From assembly GCA_016935885.1 (NCBI GenBank), contig JAFGQA010000160.1, positions 1 to 30,041 on the forward strand: a stretch of DNA of 30,041 nucleotides, given 5' to 3'. The position numbers and the translations under genes are program-made. The stretch is from Phycisphaerae bacterium (GTDB lineage: Bacteria > Planctomycetota > Phycisphaerae > UBA1845 > UTPLA1). A model generated the notes under the pieces. The model was given only the letters and a program-made list of their open reading frames with translations, was not told the origin of the DNA and made no database searches. Positions 9,133 through 16,135 of this stretch are shown piece after piece (position 1 is the stretch's first letter; the number at the start of each line of letters is the position of its first letter).

Positions 9133-9153
9133 ACTGGCAGCTTGCCTGCCAGT
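9133..9153. repeat. Palindrome family with CTTGY loop
   Basis: ACTGGCAG and CTGCCAGT pair around the loop CTTGC. The same architecture, with a conserved CTTGC or CTTGT loop and near-identical arms, occurs at 13908-13928, 22237-22259 and (inverted, loop ACAAG) 22291-22313. Conservation of the loop as well as the arms marks it as a mobilised repeat family rather than a set of independent hairpins. Confidence 0.75.
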
Positions 9154-9227
9154 CTGTATGCCCCATGCGCCCACCGGAGAGACCGCATGGGCGGACACGC
9201 GGCTGCACGTACTCTGCGGGGTGGCAT

Positions 9228-9264
9228 GGGTAAGCGGAGCCGCCAGCGGCGGCGGAGCTTACCC
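9228..9264. repeat. Long palindrome GGGTAAGC ... GCTTACCC
   Basis: An 8-bp outer stem (GGGTAAGC/GCTTACCC) and a 6-bp inner stem (GCCGCC/GGCGGC, loop AGC) are separated by a symmetric GGA/GGA internal loop. The fold is palindromic on both strands. No T-run follows. Only one copy is seen in this window. Confidence 0.7.
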
Positions 9265-9279
9265 GTGGGCGTCTACGCT

Positions 9280-9303
9280 GGGCCGAGAATCCCTTCTCGG
9301 CCC
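9280..9303. repeat. Palindrome GGGCCGAGAA-TCCC-TTCTCGGCCC
   Basis: A perfect 10-bp stem with loop TCCC. It is the best copy of the family also found at 4451-4495 and 29769-29846. It is preceded by TACGCT, which matches the ACGCTGG context of the related GGTGCGAG arrays near the right end of the window. Confidence 0.85.
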
Positions 9304-9344
9304 GATGTGTCGAGCTGTGGGAGAAGACTCCCGCCGGGAGTGGA

Positions 9345-9364
9345 TGCGAGAAGGGATTCTCGCA
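9345..9364. repeat. Palindrome TGCGAGAA-GGGA-TTCTCGCA
   Basis: A perfect 8-bp stem with loop GGGA. Read on the minus strand it is CGCTGG-TGCGAGAATCCC-TTCTCGCA, a sister version of the GGCCGAGAA family with TGC for GCC. Another variant of this sister type (CATT/CCCA at the tip) forms the tandem array at 29651-29744. Confidence 0.75.
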
Positions 9365-9409
9365 CCAGCGGTTACCCGTGGGCATCCATTCCAGCCCGTT
9401 CTCACTGGT

Positions 9410-9446
9410 AACGAACGACCCGCCCCTGTGGGGCGGTTCGTTCGTT
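9410..9446. repeat. 17-bp hairpin AACGAACGA ... TTCGTTCGTT
   Basis: A stem of 17 positions with a single C-T mismatch around the loop TGT; the inner part is CCGCCCC/GGGGCGG and the outer part ACGAACGA/TCGTTCGT. It is very stable and symmetric. It has no T-run on either side, so it is not a classic terminator even though it lies between the convergent-looking ends of no gene pair. Only one copy is seen here. Confidence 0.75.
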
Positions 9447-9653
9447 CCGCATACCACCTCGTTTGAACGCCCAGCACGTACAAGCCGCCCGAGGCACCCA
9501 GAATCGAATGCCGCCGGAAGTGTCACGGCCCCTGTTCGGCTGGGCACGATCAATTGGCCGGCGTCACGCCACTGCCGCACTTCAGAACTTCGGCGACTAT
9601 CGTTCCGTACCACACTTTGGTCGCGGCCAAAGTCCGCGCTGTGAAACGCTGTA

Positions 9654-11393
9654 TTACTTCTGACCTTCGGCGCCGGCCGGCTGGTCCGGCCGCAGCAACC
9701 GGGCAGCCCCAACTTCCTCAAACCGCGATAGATCAGTCCAGAAGGTTCCGTCACCCGCATAGAACAGGCGAATCGATTTCGGCTCGAAGTTGTCGGCGAA
9801 GGTGTACAAGTTAAATGCCTGGGGGCTGCCGAAGGCCTCAACCAGCATCTTGTATCCTTCCGCTTCGGCCTCGTTCTTCATCCTCTCGACGTCGGCCCGA
9901 GCCTGGCCGAGGATCTCCGTACGCTGGGCGTCAAGCTGGGCAACCTGCTGCTGAATCGTCGCCACGTCCAGGCTCGCCCTGGCGTCGGTCTCGGCCGCGG
10001 TCTTCTCCCCTTCGGCCTCGATATTGGCCACCATGACGCGCGTATCCGCCTGGATTGTCTCCCTGGCGATATCCACCTTCTTCTGCACTTCCTCGAGCTG
10101 CGCCTTGACCGTGGCCGCCTCCCGCTGCTTCTCCTTCGTGATCTGCTTCTCGATGGCGATGTAGCTCTGCTGGATGGTCCGCTTTAGGTCCTCGGTCACC
10201 TCGCCGCCCTCCGGACCGCCCTGCGGCGCGTGGACCTCGATCTCCCGCACCAACGCCAACAGGATCTCAATGTGTTTCTTGCGACACACACGCTGCAACT
10301 CCTTTGTCAGGTCGCGCTGAAACAACTCCCGCTTCTCGCCCCGGATGAAGTCACGCGCCGAGTAGGTCGAACCGATGTTGCGGCAGATCGAACGAAGCTG
10401 CGGCCCGATCACCTTGTCCAGCACGCGGTCGACGTTGCCGAATTCGTTGATGGTCTCCGCCGCCCGTTGCGGATGAATCCCCCACACCACCGTCACCCCG
10501 ACTCGAATCAAATACCCGGTGTCGGATGGGAACGAGATCCGGTAGTTGTCCTGCTCGCTGATCTTGGTCTGGGAGTACTCGTTGAAGCCGATCTCGATCA
10601 GTGTCACCTTCTGGAGCTTCGGGTTGATGAAATAGACACCCGGCTGTAGCACGTCTCGCAACGTGCCACGCTCGCCCGGCCTGGCTAGGCGCCGCACGTA
10701 GCTGGCCGACTCCTCCGGCTCGGCGGCATCCTTGCCCTCCGCCTCCGCGGACTCGACCGAACCACCGTAGACCAACTCAGGCAGGGCCGCCGTCTTCTCC
10801 GCCTCGGGTTGATTGCCGAACAGATTGGTCACCACGCCGACGAAGCCCGCCGGAATGACCACGGCAGGATGCAATTCGACGTCATACACGTATGGGTTGA
10901 TCTTGTACGTCCCCGGCGTGAGCACTTCTTCAAGGATACCCCTCATGCCTGAAGCGCGCTTCACGATGGTCTGTCCAGCGGGCGGCTCCTTGCCGACCTT
11001 TCGAGCCACCACGCCGATCTTCGGAAACTCGCCCTTGAACGCAAACGAGCCCGCACGCAGTTGGTCACGTTGCCGAACGTCAAGCGAGTGAATCCACTCC
11101 CACGTCGACGGATCACCGGACGGAATGACGGTCAGGTCCTGCAGCTCCCAATCGTAGCGGATCGGGTCACGGAAATGCCGGCCTGGTCCAAGGACCTCAG
11201 CCTGGATGCCCCTTTGACCCGGCTCCGTAGCCACCAACTGACCTGCGGGCAAGGCCGTGCCCATCTTGCGAATCAGAACCGCGCACTTGTCCGGCGGAAC
11301 GTAGATCCGAAACGTGAACCAACCGACCACCAAAACGACCGCCACCACCAGGAGCAAGAAACCGATGATTGAACCGATGAACCGCTTGATCAT
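9654..11393 (-). CDS. SPFH/band-7 membrane protein with three N-terminal beta repeats (second of pair)
   Basis: A 579-residue membrane-anchored SPFH (stomatin/prohibitin/flotillin/HflK) protein. One TM segment (about residues 5-29) is followed by three repeat units at roughly 36-86, 125-175 and 184-266. Each has the pattern G-V-V-x4-G ... P-G-x-R-G-x4-V-L-x-P-G-x-Y-x-x-N-P, for example ERGTLRDVLQPGVYFINP. Then comes the SPFH domain (about 270-400) and a long Ala/Glu-rich coiled coil (about 400-500). The start overlaps the stop of the upstream paralogue by 4 bases (ATGA-type), so the two are translationally coupled and probably form a hetero-oligomeric scaffold at the membrane, by analogy with HflK-HflC. 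Its exact role is unknown. Confidence 0.85.
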   Translation of the reverse strand: MIKRFIGSIIGFLLLVVAVVLVVGWFTFRIYVPPDKCAVLIRKMGTALPAGQLVATEPGQRGIQAEVLGPGRHFRDPIRYDWELQDLTVIPSGDPSTWEWIHSLDVRQRDQLRAGSFAFKGEFPKIGVVARKVGKEPPAGQTIVKRASGMRGILEEVLTPGTYKINPYVYDVELHPAVVIPAGFVGVVTNLFGNQPEAEKTAALPELVYGGSVESAEAEGKDAAEPEESASYVRRLARPGERGTLRDVLQPGVYFINPKLQKVTLIEIGFNEYSQTKISEQDNYRISFPSDTGYLIRVGVTVVWGIHPQRAAETINEFGNVDRVLDKVIGPQLRSICRNIGSTYSARDFIRGEKRELFQRDLTKELQRVCRKKHIEILLALVREIEVHAPQGGPEGGEVTEDLKRTIQQSYIAIEKQITKEKQREAATVKAQLEEVQKKVDIARETIQADTRVMVANIEAEGEKTAAETDARASLDVATIQQQVAQLDAQRTEILGQARADVERMKNEAEAEGYKMLVEAFGSPQAFNLYTFADNFEPKSIRLFYAGDGTFWTDLSRFEEVGAARLLRPDQPAGAEGQK

Positions 11394-12997
11394 TGGGCAC
11401 CTCCTTCGGACGACTTGACCGCTTGCGAAGGCTTGGCCTTGAAGGTCTGAAACTCCTTGAATATCTCGGCGAATGGCCCGTCGGTGTTGCTTAGAATCGA
11501 CTGGATCGACGGGGCGACCTTCAGAACGAAGAACTGCTGGGCATAGGTGAACCCGTCCCCAAAAGCCGCCACCGCGTGGCGAAGCGGCTCGGCCCGGGCC
11601 TGATACTCAAACAAAACCACGTTGGCCGCGGCCTGGCCCCTGGAACGTAGCGCGGCCGCCTCCTTCTCCGCCGCCTCCAACGCCAGCTTTGCCACTTCGA
11701 GCTCGCGATTCGCGTTGGTCACCGCGACGGTCTTTCGTCGCTCCGCGTCCTTGACCACCGTCACGACGTCCCGACGACCGTCGCCAACAGCGCGGTTCTG
11801 AGCCTGCATTTCCTCCTGCTCGACCAGCCGGGCCTCCGCCCTGGCTTCCTCCATCTGGTTCGTGGATCGCTCGATTTCTTGATCGGCCTGCTCGCGCTGG
11901 CTGATCAGCGCGGCAATCTCCGCCGGAAGCTGAATGTCCCGAACCAACGCGGCCTTGATCCTGATCCCCTGCTGCTTGCATTCGTCTCGGAGCTCCTCCA
12001 ACAGACGCTCCTGGAACGCCGTGCGCGTCTTGCCGCTGATGAACTCCCTGGCCTTCAGCTTCGATCCTTGAATTCGGGCAATGCTCCGGGCGTTCGGCAG
12101 GATGATCTTGTTCAAAATGTCATCCTTGTCGCCGTAGGCCACCGTCACCTCCGCCACGTGGTCCGGGTGAATGGACCACTCGATCGTGCCATCGATCGTT
12201 ATCGTAAAGCTGTCGCTGGATGGAAAATGGATCGCATCCTCGCCCAGCATGTCGTACTTCTGGCTGCGGACGTCGACGGTATCGATCTGCTGGAGGTACG
12301 GATTGTAATACTGAAGACTTGGCCCCAGCGTCGCGCGCTGAACGCCTTTCTCACCCGGCTCCACCGTGTACGTGTTCTTCTTGACCGGCTCCCGCCCGCT
12401 GAGCAGGGTCACCACGCCCACATGCCCCTCCGGAACCTGAATCGCCGGGAACTTCTGCACATCGTACGCGAACGGATTGATGTTGTGCCGAGCGGGCTGA
12501 AGAATCGCCGCCACCGGCCCTCGCTCGTCCGGCTCCGTCGCCACGGTCTTGGGAAACGGCAGCGGCTTGCCATACTTGCGAATCAGCACGCCCACTTCAT
12601 TCTGGTTGATGAGCGTCGCCTTGGCCTTGATCCGCTTATACGAGTACGGATTGTAGAAGTACCGTCCCTCAGGCATGACCTCGTATCGGATGCCCTTATA
12701 GCCGTTGCGAACGTCTTCTTCGCTCTCCCCCGTCATCGAGGCGATCTTCGTAACCAATGCCGGGTACAGGACCACCTGGTCGCCGAACTCGTCTTGCAGC
12801 TCGGCCGGCAGGATCTTCCCTGTCTTGTTCGCCAAAACCAGGATCTCGTTGGCGTTGACCTCGACCCGAAGCACGAACCACAAGACGATCAGAAGGAGGA
12901 ACAGCAGGAGCAGCCCTCCACTGGCCAACAGCGACTTGATGGGCAGACGCCACTGAGGAATGGAGGGCCTCACATAGCGAGGAGCGGAATCTGACAT
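11390..12997 (-). CDS. SPFH/band-7 membrane protein with three N-terminal beta repeats (first of pair)
   Basis: A 535-residue paralogue of the following gene. The ATG at 12997 has a strong AAAGGGAG ribosome site seven bases upstream. A cytoplasmic leader is followed by one TM segment (about residues 21-44). Three beta-repeat units follow at roughly 49-124, 133-186 and 192-245, each ending in an N-P-Y/F motif (YNPYSYKRIK, NINPFAYDVQ, YYNPYLQQID). The SPFH domain spans about 255-395 (IEWSIHPDHVAEV, ISGKTRTAFQERLLEELRDE), and a coiled coil rich in Glu, Ala and Arg runs to about 480. The order repeats-SPFH-helix is like a membrane-tethered version of the major vault protein plan, but that is inference. 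It is expressed with the zinc-ribbon peptide upstream and the second SPFH gene downstream. Confidence 0.86.
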   Translation of the reverse strand: MSDSAPRYVRPSIPQWRLPIKSLLASGGLLLLFLLLIVLWFVLRVEVNANEILVLANKTGKILPAELQDEFGDQVVLYPALVTKIASMTGESEEDVRNGYKGIRYEVMPEGRYFYNPYSYKRIKAKATLINQNEVGVLIRKYGKPLPFPKTVATEPDERGPVAAILQPARHNINPFAYDVQKFPAIQVPEGHVGVVTLLSGREPVKKNTYTVEPGEKGVQRATLGPSLQYYNPYLQQIDTVDVRSQKYDMLGEDAIHFPSSDSFTITIDGTIEWSIHPDHVAEVTVAYGDKDDILNKIILPNARSIARIQGSKLKAREFISGKTRTAFQERLLEELRDECKQQGIRIKAALVRDIQLPAEIAALISQREQADQEIERSTNQMEEARAEARLVEQEEMQAQNRAVGDGRRDVVTVVKDAERRKTVAVTNANRELEVAKLALEAAEKEAAALRSRGQAAANVVLFEYQARAEPLRHAVAAFGDGFTYAQQFFVLKVAPSIQSILSNTDGPFAEIFKEFQTFKAKPSQAVKSSEGGAQ

Positions 12998-13099
12998 GAT
13001 GTCTCCCTTTCAGATCTGTTCGACGGCAACGGGCCATGGCCGCCATACCGTTTCGTTCGTCGGCACCACCATCCGCCAGGGCGACGGGCGCGAAAGGAA

Positions 13100-13276
13100 T
13101 CACACCAACCGCACCCCGCAGAGCCCGCAATACTTGGCTTTGGCTCGATTGCTGTGACCGCACCGCGGACAAGGCTGCAACCTGCCGTCACGCCGGCGCG
13201 GCGACAAGCCAAGGCGAATCATAACAACCGTCCCCACCAGGCAAACACCCAACAGTAGCAAAACGATTGCCGTCAT
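13100..13276 (-). CDS. 58-residue membrane peptide with zinc ribbon
   Basis: A short gene that is easily missed. ATG at 13276, TGA at 13102-13100, with GGCAGGG as a ribosome site about eight bases upstream. Residues 2-24 form a hydrophobic N-terminal segment (TAIVLLLLGVCLVGTVVMI), followed by a basic linker (SPRRRDGR) and a C-terminal zinc ribbon. The four ligands are in CPRCG (Cys36, Cys39) and YCGLCG (Cys50, Cys53). The protein is probably anchored with the ribbon in the cytoplasm. It lies 102 bases upstream of the two SPFH genes on the same strand, so it is likely the first gene of that operon and may bind or regulate the SPFH complex. Function is inferred only. Confidence 0.72.
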   Translation of the reverse strand: MTAIVLLLLGVCLVGTVVMIRLGLSPRRRDGRLQPCPRCGHSNRAKAKYCGLCGVRLV

Positions 13277-13396
13277 TGGATAACCCTGCCTCGGCCGTCG
13301 GCCAGCGTGACCGAATCCGCGTATAAAGTATACCCCGCCCCGGAAAGATCGGACATTATAAACGCCCGGACGGCTTGGAACGTGTCAGCCCGGCCC

Positions 13397-13470
13397 CAAG
13401 GCCCCCGACCTCGTCGCGGCGTACACTCAGACGGGCTGCGCAGCCACGCCCCGACCGAACTCGGGGGCTC
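13397..13470. repeat. Diverged copy of the GCCCCCGACC repeat
   Basis: GCCCCCGACCTCG at the left edge and CGAACTCGGGGGCTC at the right edge match, in inverted form, the paired palindromes at 1-74. Between them is a GC-rich stretch with its own small palindrome (GGCTGCGCAGCC). The unit therefore looks like a longer, decayed member of the same family. Confidence 0.55.
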
Positions 13471-13503
13471 TTGGATGCGATGACGAGCCACCTTGCGCTG
13501 GCA

Positions 13504-13524
13504 GCATCCATGGTAGTTGGATGC
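13504..13524. repeat. Hairpin GCATCCA-TGGTAGT-TGGATGC
   Basis: A perfect 7-bp stem with a 7-base loop lies just before the promoter-like sequence of the 31-codon gene. No T-run follows. It could be an operator-like site or another dispersed repeat; only one copy is seen. Confidence 0.4.
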
Positions 13525-13537
13525 GCACACCGCCACG

Positions 13538-13566
13538 TTGCATGTCCAGACTAAACCTGCGATAAT
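13538..13566 (+). promoter_or_regulatory. Sigma-70-like promoter of the small hydrophobic peptide
   Basis: GATAAT at 13561-13566 matches five of six bases of the -10 consensus. The -35 position holds TTGCAT (13538-13543), which keeps the TTG core, with an exact 17-base spacer. The expected start of transcription (around 13573) would give a leader of about 40 bases ending in the GGAG ribosome site at 13601. Confidence 0.45.
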
Positions 13567-13611
13567 GCGGTACTCGACGTCTTCGCAGCATAAAGGAACA
13601 GGAGACAGAAC

Positions 13612-13707
13612 ATGAACCTCTTCAGCGCCTTCCTGCCAATGATCATCAGTATGGTCGTGCGCTTCATCGCCGAGATCGTCATGGGAATGTTCGGCCTCAC
13701 TGGCTAG
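13612..13707 (+). CDS. 31-residue hydrophobic membrane peptide
   Basis: ATG at 13612, TAG at 13705-13707. The ribosome site CAGGAG ends seven bases before the ATG, and a promoter-like sequence lies 46-74 bases upstream. The peptide begins MNLFSAFLPMII and ends IVMGMFGLTG. It is almost entirely hydrophobic, with one Arg (17) and one Glu (21) four residues apart in the middle and five internal Met residues. It would form a single membrane or amphipathic helix. I recognise no family. Candidates are a small membrane regulatory protein or a type I toxin-like peptide; both are inference. It is flanked by the SPFH operon and oleD, both on the opposite strand. Confidence 0.6.
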   Translation: MNLFSAFLPMIISMVVRFIAEIVMGMFGLTG

Positions 13708-13907
13708 GAACCTATCCCGAAACCGCTGTCTGGCGCCACCACCAAGACCGCGGTGGCACGGTGGGTCTCGTTCGAGTGCCCGAGTACATGGTTCCCCGAT
13801 GGCCGCGCGGGTCGAGGCCCGTAGCTGTGCCTCCGCGCGGTATCGAACCCGAAGCTCCTTCTCCGCGCGAAGTGCCAGGTGCCGGGTGCCACTGGCGGTT
13901 TGGTGCC

Positions 13908-13928
13908 ACTGGCGGCTTGCCCGCCAGT
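13908..13928. repeat. Palindrome family with CTTGY loop, second copy
   Basis: ACTGGCGG and CCGCCAGT pair around CTTGC, preceded by GTGCC. A truncated copy (GGTGCCACTGGCGGTT) lies directly before it at 13886-13900. The hairpin ends nine bases before the oleD stop codon, on the 3' side of that gene. Confidence 0.75.
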
Positions 13929-13936
13929 GCTTCTTC

Positions 13937-14953
13937 CTATGTCGAAGACCGACGAGCGTCCGTGCCGTCGCCATCGCCCTGCAACCACGCTCGCAGGCGG
14001 CGCAGGCCTTCGTCAATCGAGACCCGCGGCTCGTACCCCAAACCACGCCGCGACGCCGAGATGTCAAACCAGTGTGCCGTGCAAAGCTCGTTCACGAGGA
14101 ATCGTGTCAACCGCGGCTCGCGCCTGATCCGCAGCACGCCATACACCGCCTCCAAACACGCTCCCGCCGCCAGCGCGACGCCGCGCGGGACCCGCCGCTC
14201 TACCGGCGGCAAACCGGCCGCCGCCAGGATGCCGTTGACCAATTCCCATAGGCCCCGCGGCTCGCCCTGGCTGATGAAATACGCCTTTCCAGCAGCGGGC
14301 GAATCCGGCCCCAGCCGATCACACGCCAGCACGTGCGCCTCCGCCGCGTTGTCGATGTAGATGCAGTCGACCTTCTTGTCGACGGGCCCGATCCTGCGCA
14401 GTGAGCTCGCCCGGGCGAGGATCCGCGGCACCAGATGATTGTCACGCGGCCCCCAAATCAAATGCGGCCGCAGGGCGACCGTCAGCAGCCCGCCGCCGTT
14501 CGCCGCCAGCACCATCCGCTCGGCCTGCGCCTTGGTCTTCGGATAGTGGGCCTCGTAGTGCGCTGGGTACGGCACCGACTCGTCGACGCCCTCCATGTCC
14601 GTTCCGTCGAACACGACGCTCGGCGAACTGGTGAACACCATTCGCCTTACACCGTGTGCCCGGCAGCCAGCGATCACGTTCTCCGTACCGCGGACGTTCG
14701 GCTCGTAATACGAGTCATAGCCACCCCAGATTCCCGCCTTGGCCGCCACGTGAAAGACCACGTCGCAACCTCCACACGCCGCAACGACCGCATCTCGGTC
14801 CCGTAGATCACCCCGGACGACCTCCACACCCATCGACGCCAACTCGGCGTAACTGCCCCGCGCAAAACTGCGAACAGTGTCTCCCCTCGCAACCAGCCGC
14901 TCGACAATCGCCCGGCCAAGAAACCCGCCACCGCCGGTGACCAAGACCACCAT
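13937..14953 (-). CDS. OleD-like NAD(P)H-dependent 2-alkyl-3-ketoalkanoate reductase
   Basis: A 338-residue short-chain reductase of the extended (3-beta-HSD/epimerase) type. In the ole pathway OleD reduces the 2-alkyl-3-ketoacid made by OleA. The nucleotide motif GGGGFLG is at residues 7-13, the catalytic Ser in FTSSPSVVFDG (around 109-110), and the Tyr-Lys pair in HYPKTKAQAE (Tyr137, Lys141). The wording NVRGTENVIAGCRAHGVRRM and LRPHLIWGPRDNHLVPRI is typical of OleD. The identity is supported by oleC and oleB upstream on the same strand; a slipin gene and a tRNA-like sequence separate it from oleC. Taken alone it could be another 3-beta-HSD-family reductase. The start is the ATG at 14953. 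Confidence 0.85.
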   Translation of the reverse strand: MVVLVTGGGGFLGRAIVERLVARGDTVRSFARGSYAELASMGVEVVRGDLRDRDAVVAACGGCDVVFHVAAKAGIWGGYDSYYEPNVRGTENVIAGCRAHGVRRMVFTSSPSVVFDGTDMEGVDESVPYPAHYEAHYPKTKAQAERMVLAANGGGLLTVALRPHLIWGPRDNHLVPRILARASSLRRIGPVDKKVDCIYIDNAAEAHVLACDRLGPDSPAAGKAYFISQGEPRGLWELVNGILAAAGLPPVERRVPRGVALAAGACLEAVYGVLRIRREPRLTRFLVNELCTAHWFDISASRRGLGYEPRVSIDEGLRRLRAWLQGDGDGTDARRSST

Positions 14954-15096
14954 AGCTCGATCCGTAAGGCGCCCGGCTCTGTGTCGGAGTGAATGAACCG
15001 GCGCGCACCATACTCCCTGTTTGCCACCCGCCCAAACGGCGCGGCTAGTCTGCTATCGCTCTCCAGGCTCCGGCAGAACGGCGGACAACTGCCGGG

Positions 15097-15879
15097 CTAC
15101 TGTAGAGACTGCTCATCCGGACGAGAAGGTTTCACCGGCTGCAGCCCAGATTGCACAGAATCCCTGGGAGCGTTGAAGACAACGGTCTGCCCCGCGGTGT
15201 TCGCGGACAGCATCTGCAACAGCCGCAGGTTCAGCAGGTCCGGGTTGTCCCGCAGCATCTTCGCCGCGTTGGCGAGGTTGCGCAGCGCCGCCGTCTCGCC
15301 GCGGGTTCGCTCCAGCGAGGCTTGCCCCTCCTTTCGAGCCCTGACCACTTCGGAGAACGCTCGCCTCATCTCACCCGGCAGCATCACATCTTTCACCGCA
15401 ACTGAATGAACCTGAAGCCCCGTCTCCTCGAGCGCAGACTGTGCCTCCGAGGTAAGCTCAGAACCGATTTCCAGTTGTCGCCCCAGGAGATCGTCCACCG
15501 AGATGCCCCCGACGAGCTTTCGGAGAGCTACCTGAACGGCCACATGTAACGCAGTACTGTAGTCCGCCACTTCGTGCAGTGCCTTCACAGGGTCCCTGAT
15601 CTCATATGTTACGACCAGACTCACCTTCACTCCGACTTGGTCGACTGTCAGAACCTCCTGGCCGGATACGGTGCCGATGTGCTTGCGCAGATCCACGCTG
15701 GTGATCTTCGTCCATGGCCGCAAGACGCGATGCGCCCCCGGTCCGACACGCTTCCGATAGCGCCCGTTCCGGTACATGAGCCCGCACTCGAATTCATGAA
15801 CCACGTACTTGATCACGAGGCCGATGTAAGCAACGAAGAACAGGAATGCGGCAATGAGTGCGTATGCGAAGTAGTCCAT
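15097..15879 (-). CDS. Slipin (stomatin-like SPFH protein)
   Basis: A 260-residue slipin with one N-terminal TM segment (YALIAAFLFFVAYIGLVI) and the conserved start FECGLMYRNGRYRKRVGPG seen in bacterial slipins, followed by the SPFH domain (SVDLRKHIGTVSGQEVLTVD, YSTALHVAVQVALRKLVGG) and a short helical tail (LERTRGETAALRNLANAAK). TAGGAG provides the ribosome site for the ATG at 15879. Slipins are often paired with an NfeD protease partner; none is seen here. It sits between oleC and oleD on the same strand, so it may be co-transcribed with them and help organise the membrane-associated Ole complex; that link is inference. Confidence 0.88.
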   Translation of the reverse strand: MDYFAYALIAAFLFFVAYIGLVIKYVVHEFECGLMYRNGRYRKRVGPGAHRVLRPWTKITSVDLRKHIGTVSGQEVLTVDQVGVKVSLVVTYEIRDPVKALHEVADYSTALHVAVQVALRKLVGGISVDDLLGRQLEIGSELTSEAQSALEETGLQVHSVAVKDVMLPGEMRRAFSEVVRARKEGQASLERTRGETAALRNLANAAKMLRDNPDLLNLRLLQMLSANTAGQTVVFNAPRDSVQSGLQPVKPSRPDEQSLQ

Positions 15880-15995
15880 CGCCTCTGCTCCTACTCAAGC
15901 GGATAACTCCTCCCTCCAGGAGCCGCAGGAATCCGGCGGGAGCCCGAAGCCCGCATGGCCGCGCGCCTGCTGCGCAAAGCGCCGGCCCCTGGAGC

Positions 15996-16098
15996 GAGGA
16001 TGCTGGGGAGTCGAACCCCGGTCCTTCCGGACGACCAAGCGGGAAGGCCGATACGCAGAACGGGCACTGAAGATTTCAGCGGCGCTGCTGGCATCTTC
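15996..16098 (-). other. tRNA-like sequence (T-arm plus 8-bp acceptor-like pairing)
   Basis: On the minus strand, CGGGGTTCGACTCCCCA reads like a T-arm (TTCGACT loop, four to five stem pairs). Just 5' of it is GTCC-GGAA-GGAC, like a class II variable arm. The following GCATCCTC can pair with GAAGATGC at 16098-16091, giving an 8-bp acceptor-like helix with one A-C mismatch, and the next base is G. No anticodon arm with a U33 loop folds convincingly, and no CCA is encoded directly after the discriminator position. It may be a degenerate or unusual tRNA, a tRNA remnant, or chance. Confidence 0.2.
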
Positions 16099-16135
16099 CC
16101 ATCTTACGACACTCTACATCGCTGGTGAGTGCTGG

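Larger units (their letters stand above)
8989..9653. other. Gene-free island of dispersed palindromes
   Basis: No convincing gene is seen in either strand. Reading frames here lack start signals and known motifs. Instead, the stretch carries at least five hairpins of different families (9133-9153, 9228-9264, 9280-9303, 9345-9364, 9410-9446) and a small hairpin pair at 9319-9341 (GGGAG-AAGA-CTCCC followed by CTCCC-GCC-GGGAG). The phrase ACCCGTGGGC occurs on both sides of two of them (9261 and 9375). An 18-base word shared in inverted orientation with 22207-22224 is at 9506-9523. From 9530 to 9653 I see nothing distinct. Confidence 0.7.

Noticed and set aside
8564..9841. Long minus-strand frame of 425 codons over the repeat island
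   Set aside because: It overlaps the sugar-transferase N-terminus and the SPFH C-terminus and has no coherent protein features; a GC-rich shadow.
11879..12994. Plus-strand frame of 371 codons opposite the first SPFH gene
   Set aside because: Shadow of a conserved gene with a strong ribosome site.
15996..16098. Calling the tRNA-like sequence selC or a standard tRNA
   Set aside because: No foldable anticodon arm with a U33 loop, a mismatched acceptor, and no CCA at the expected place.
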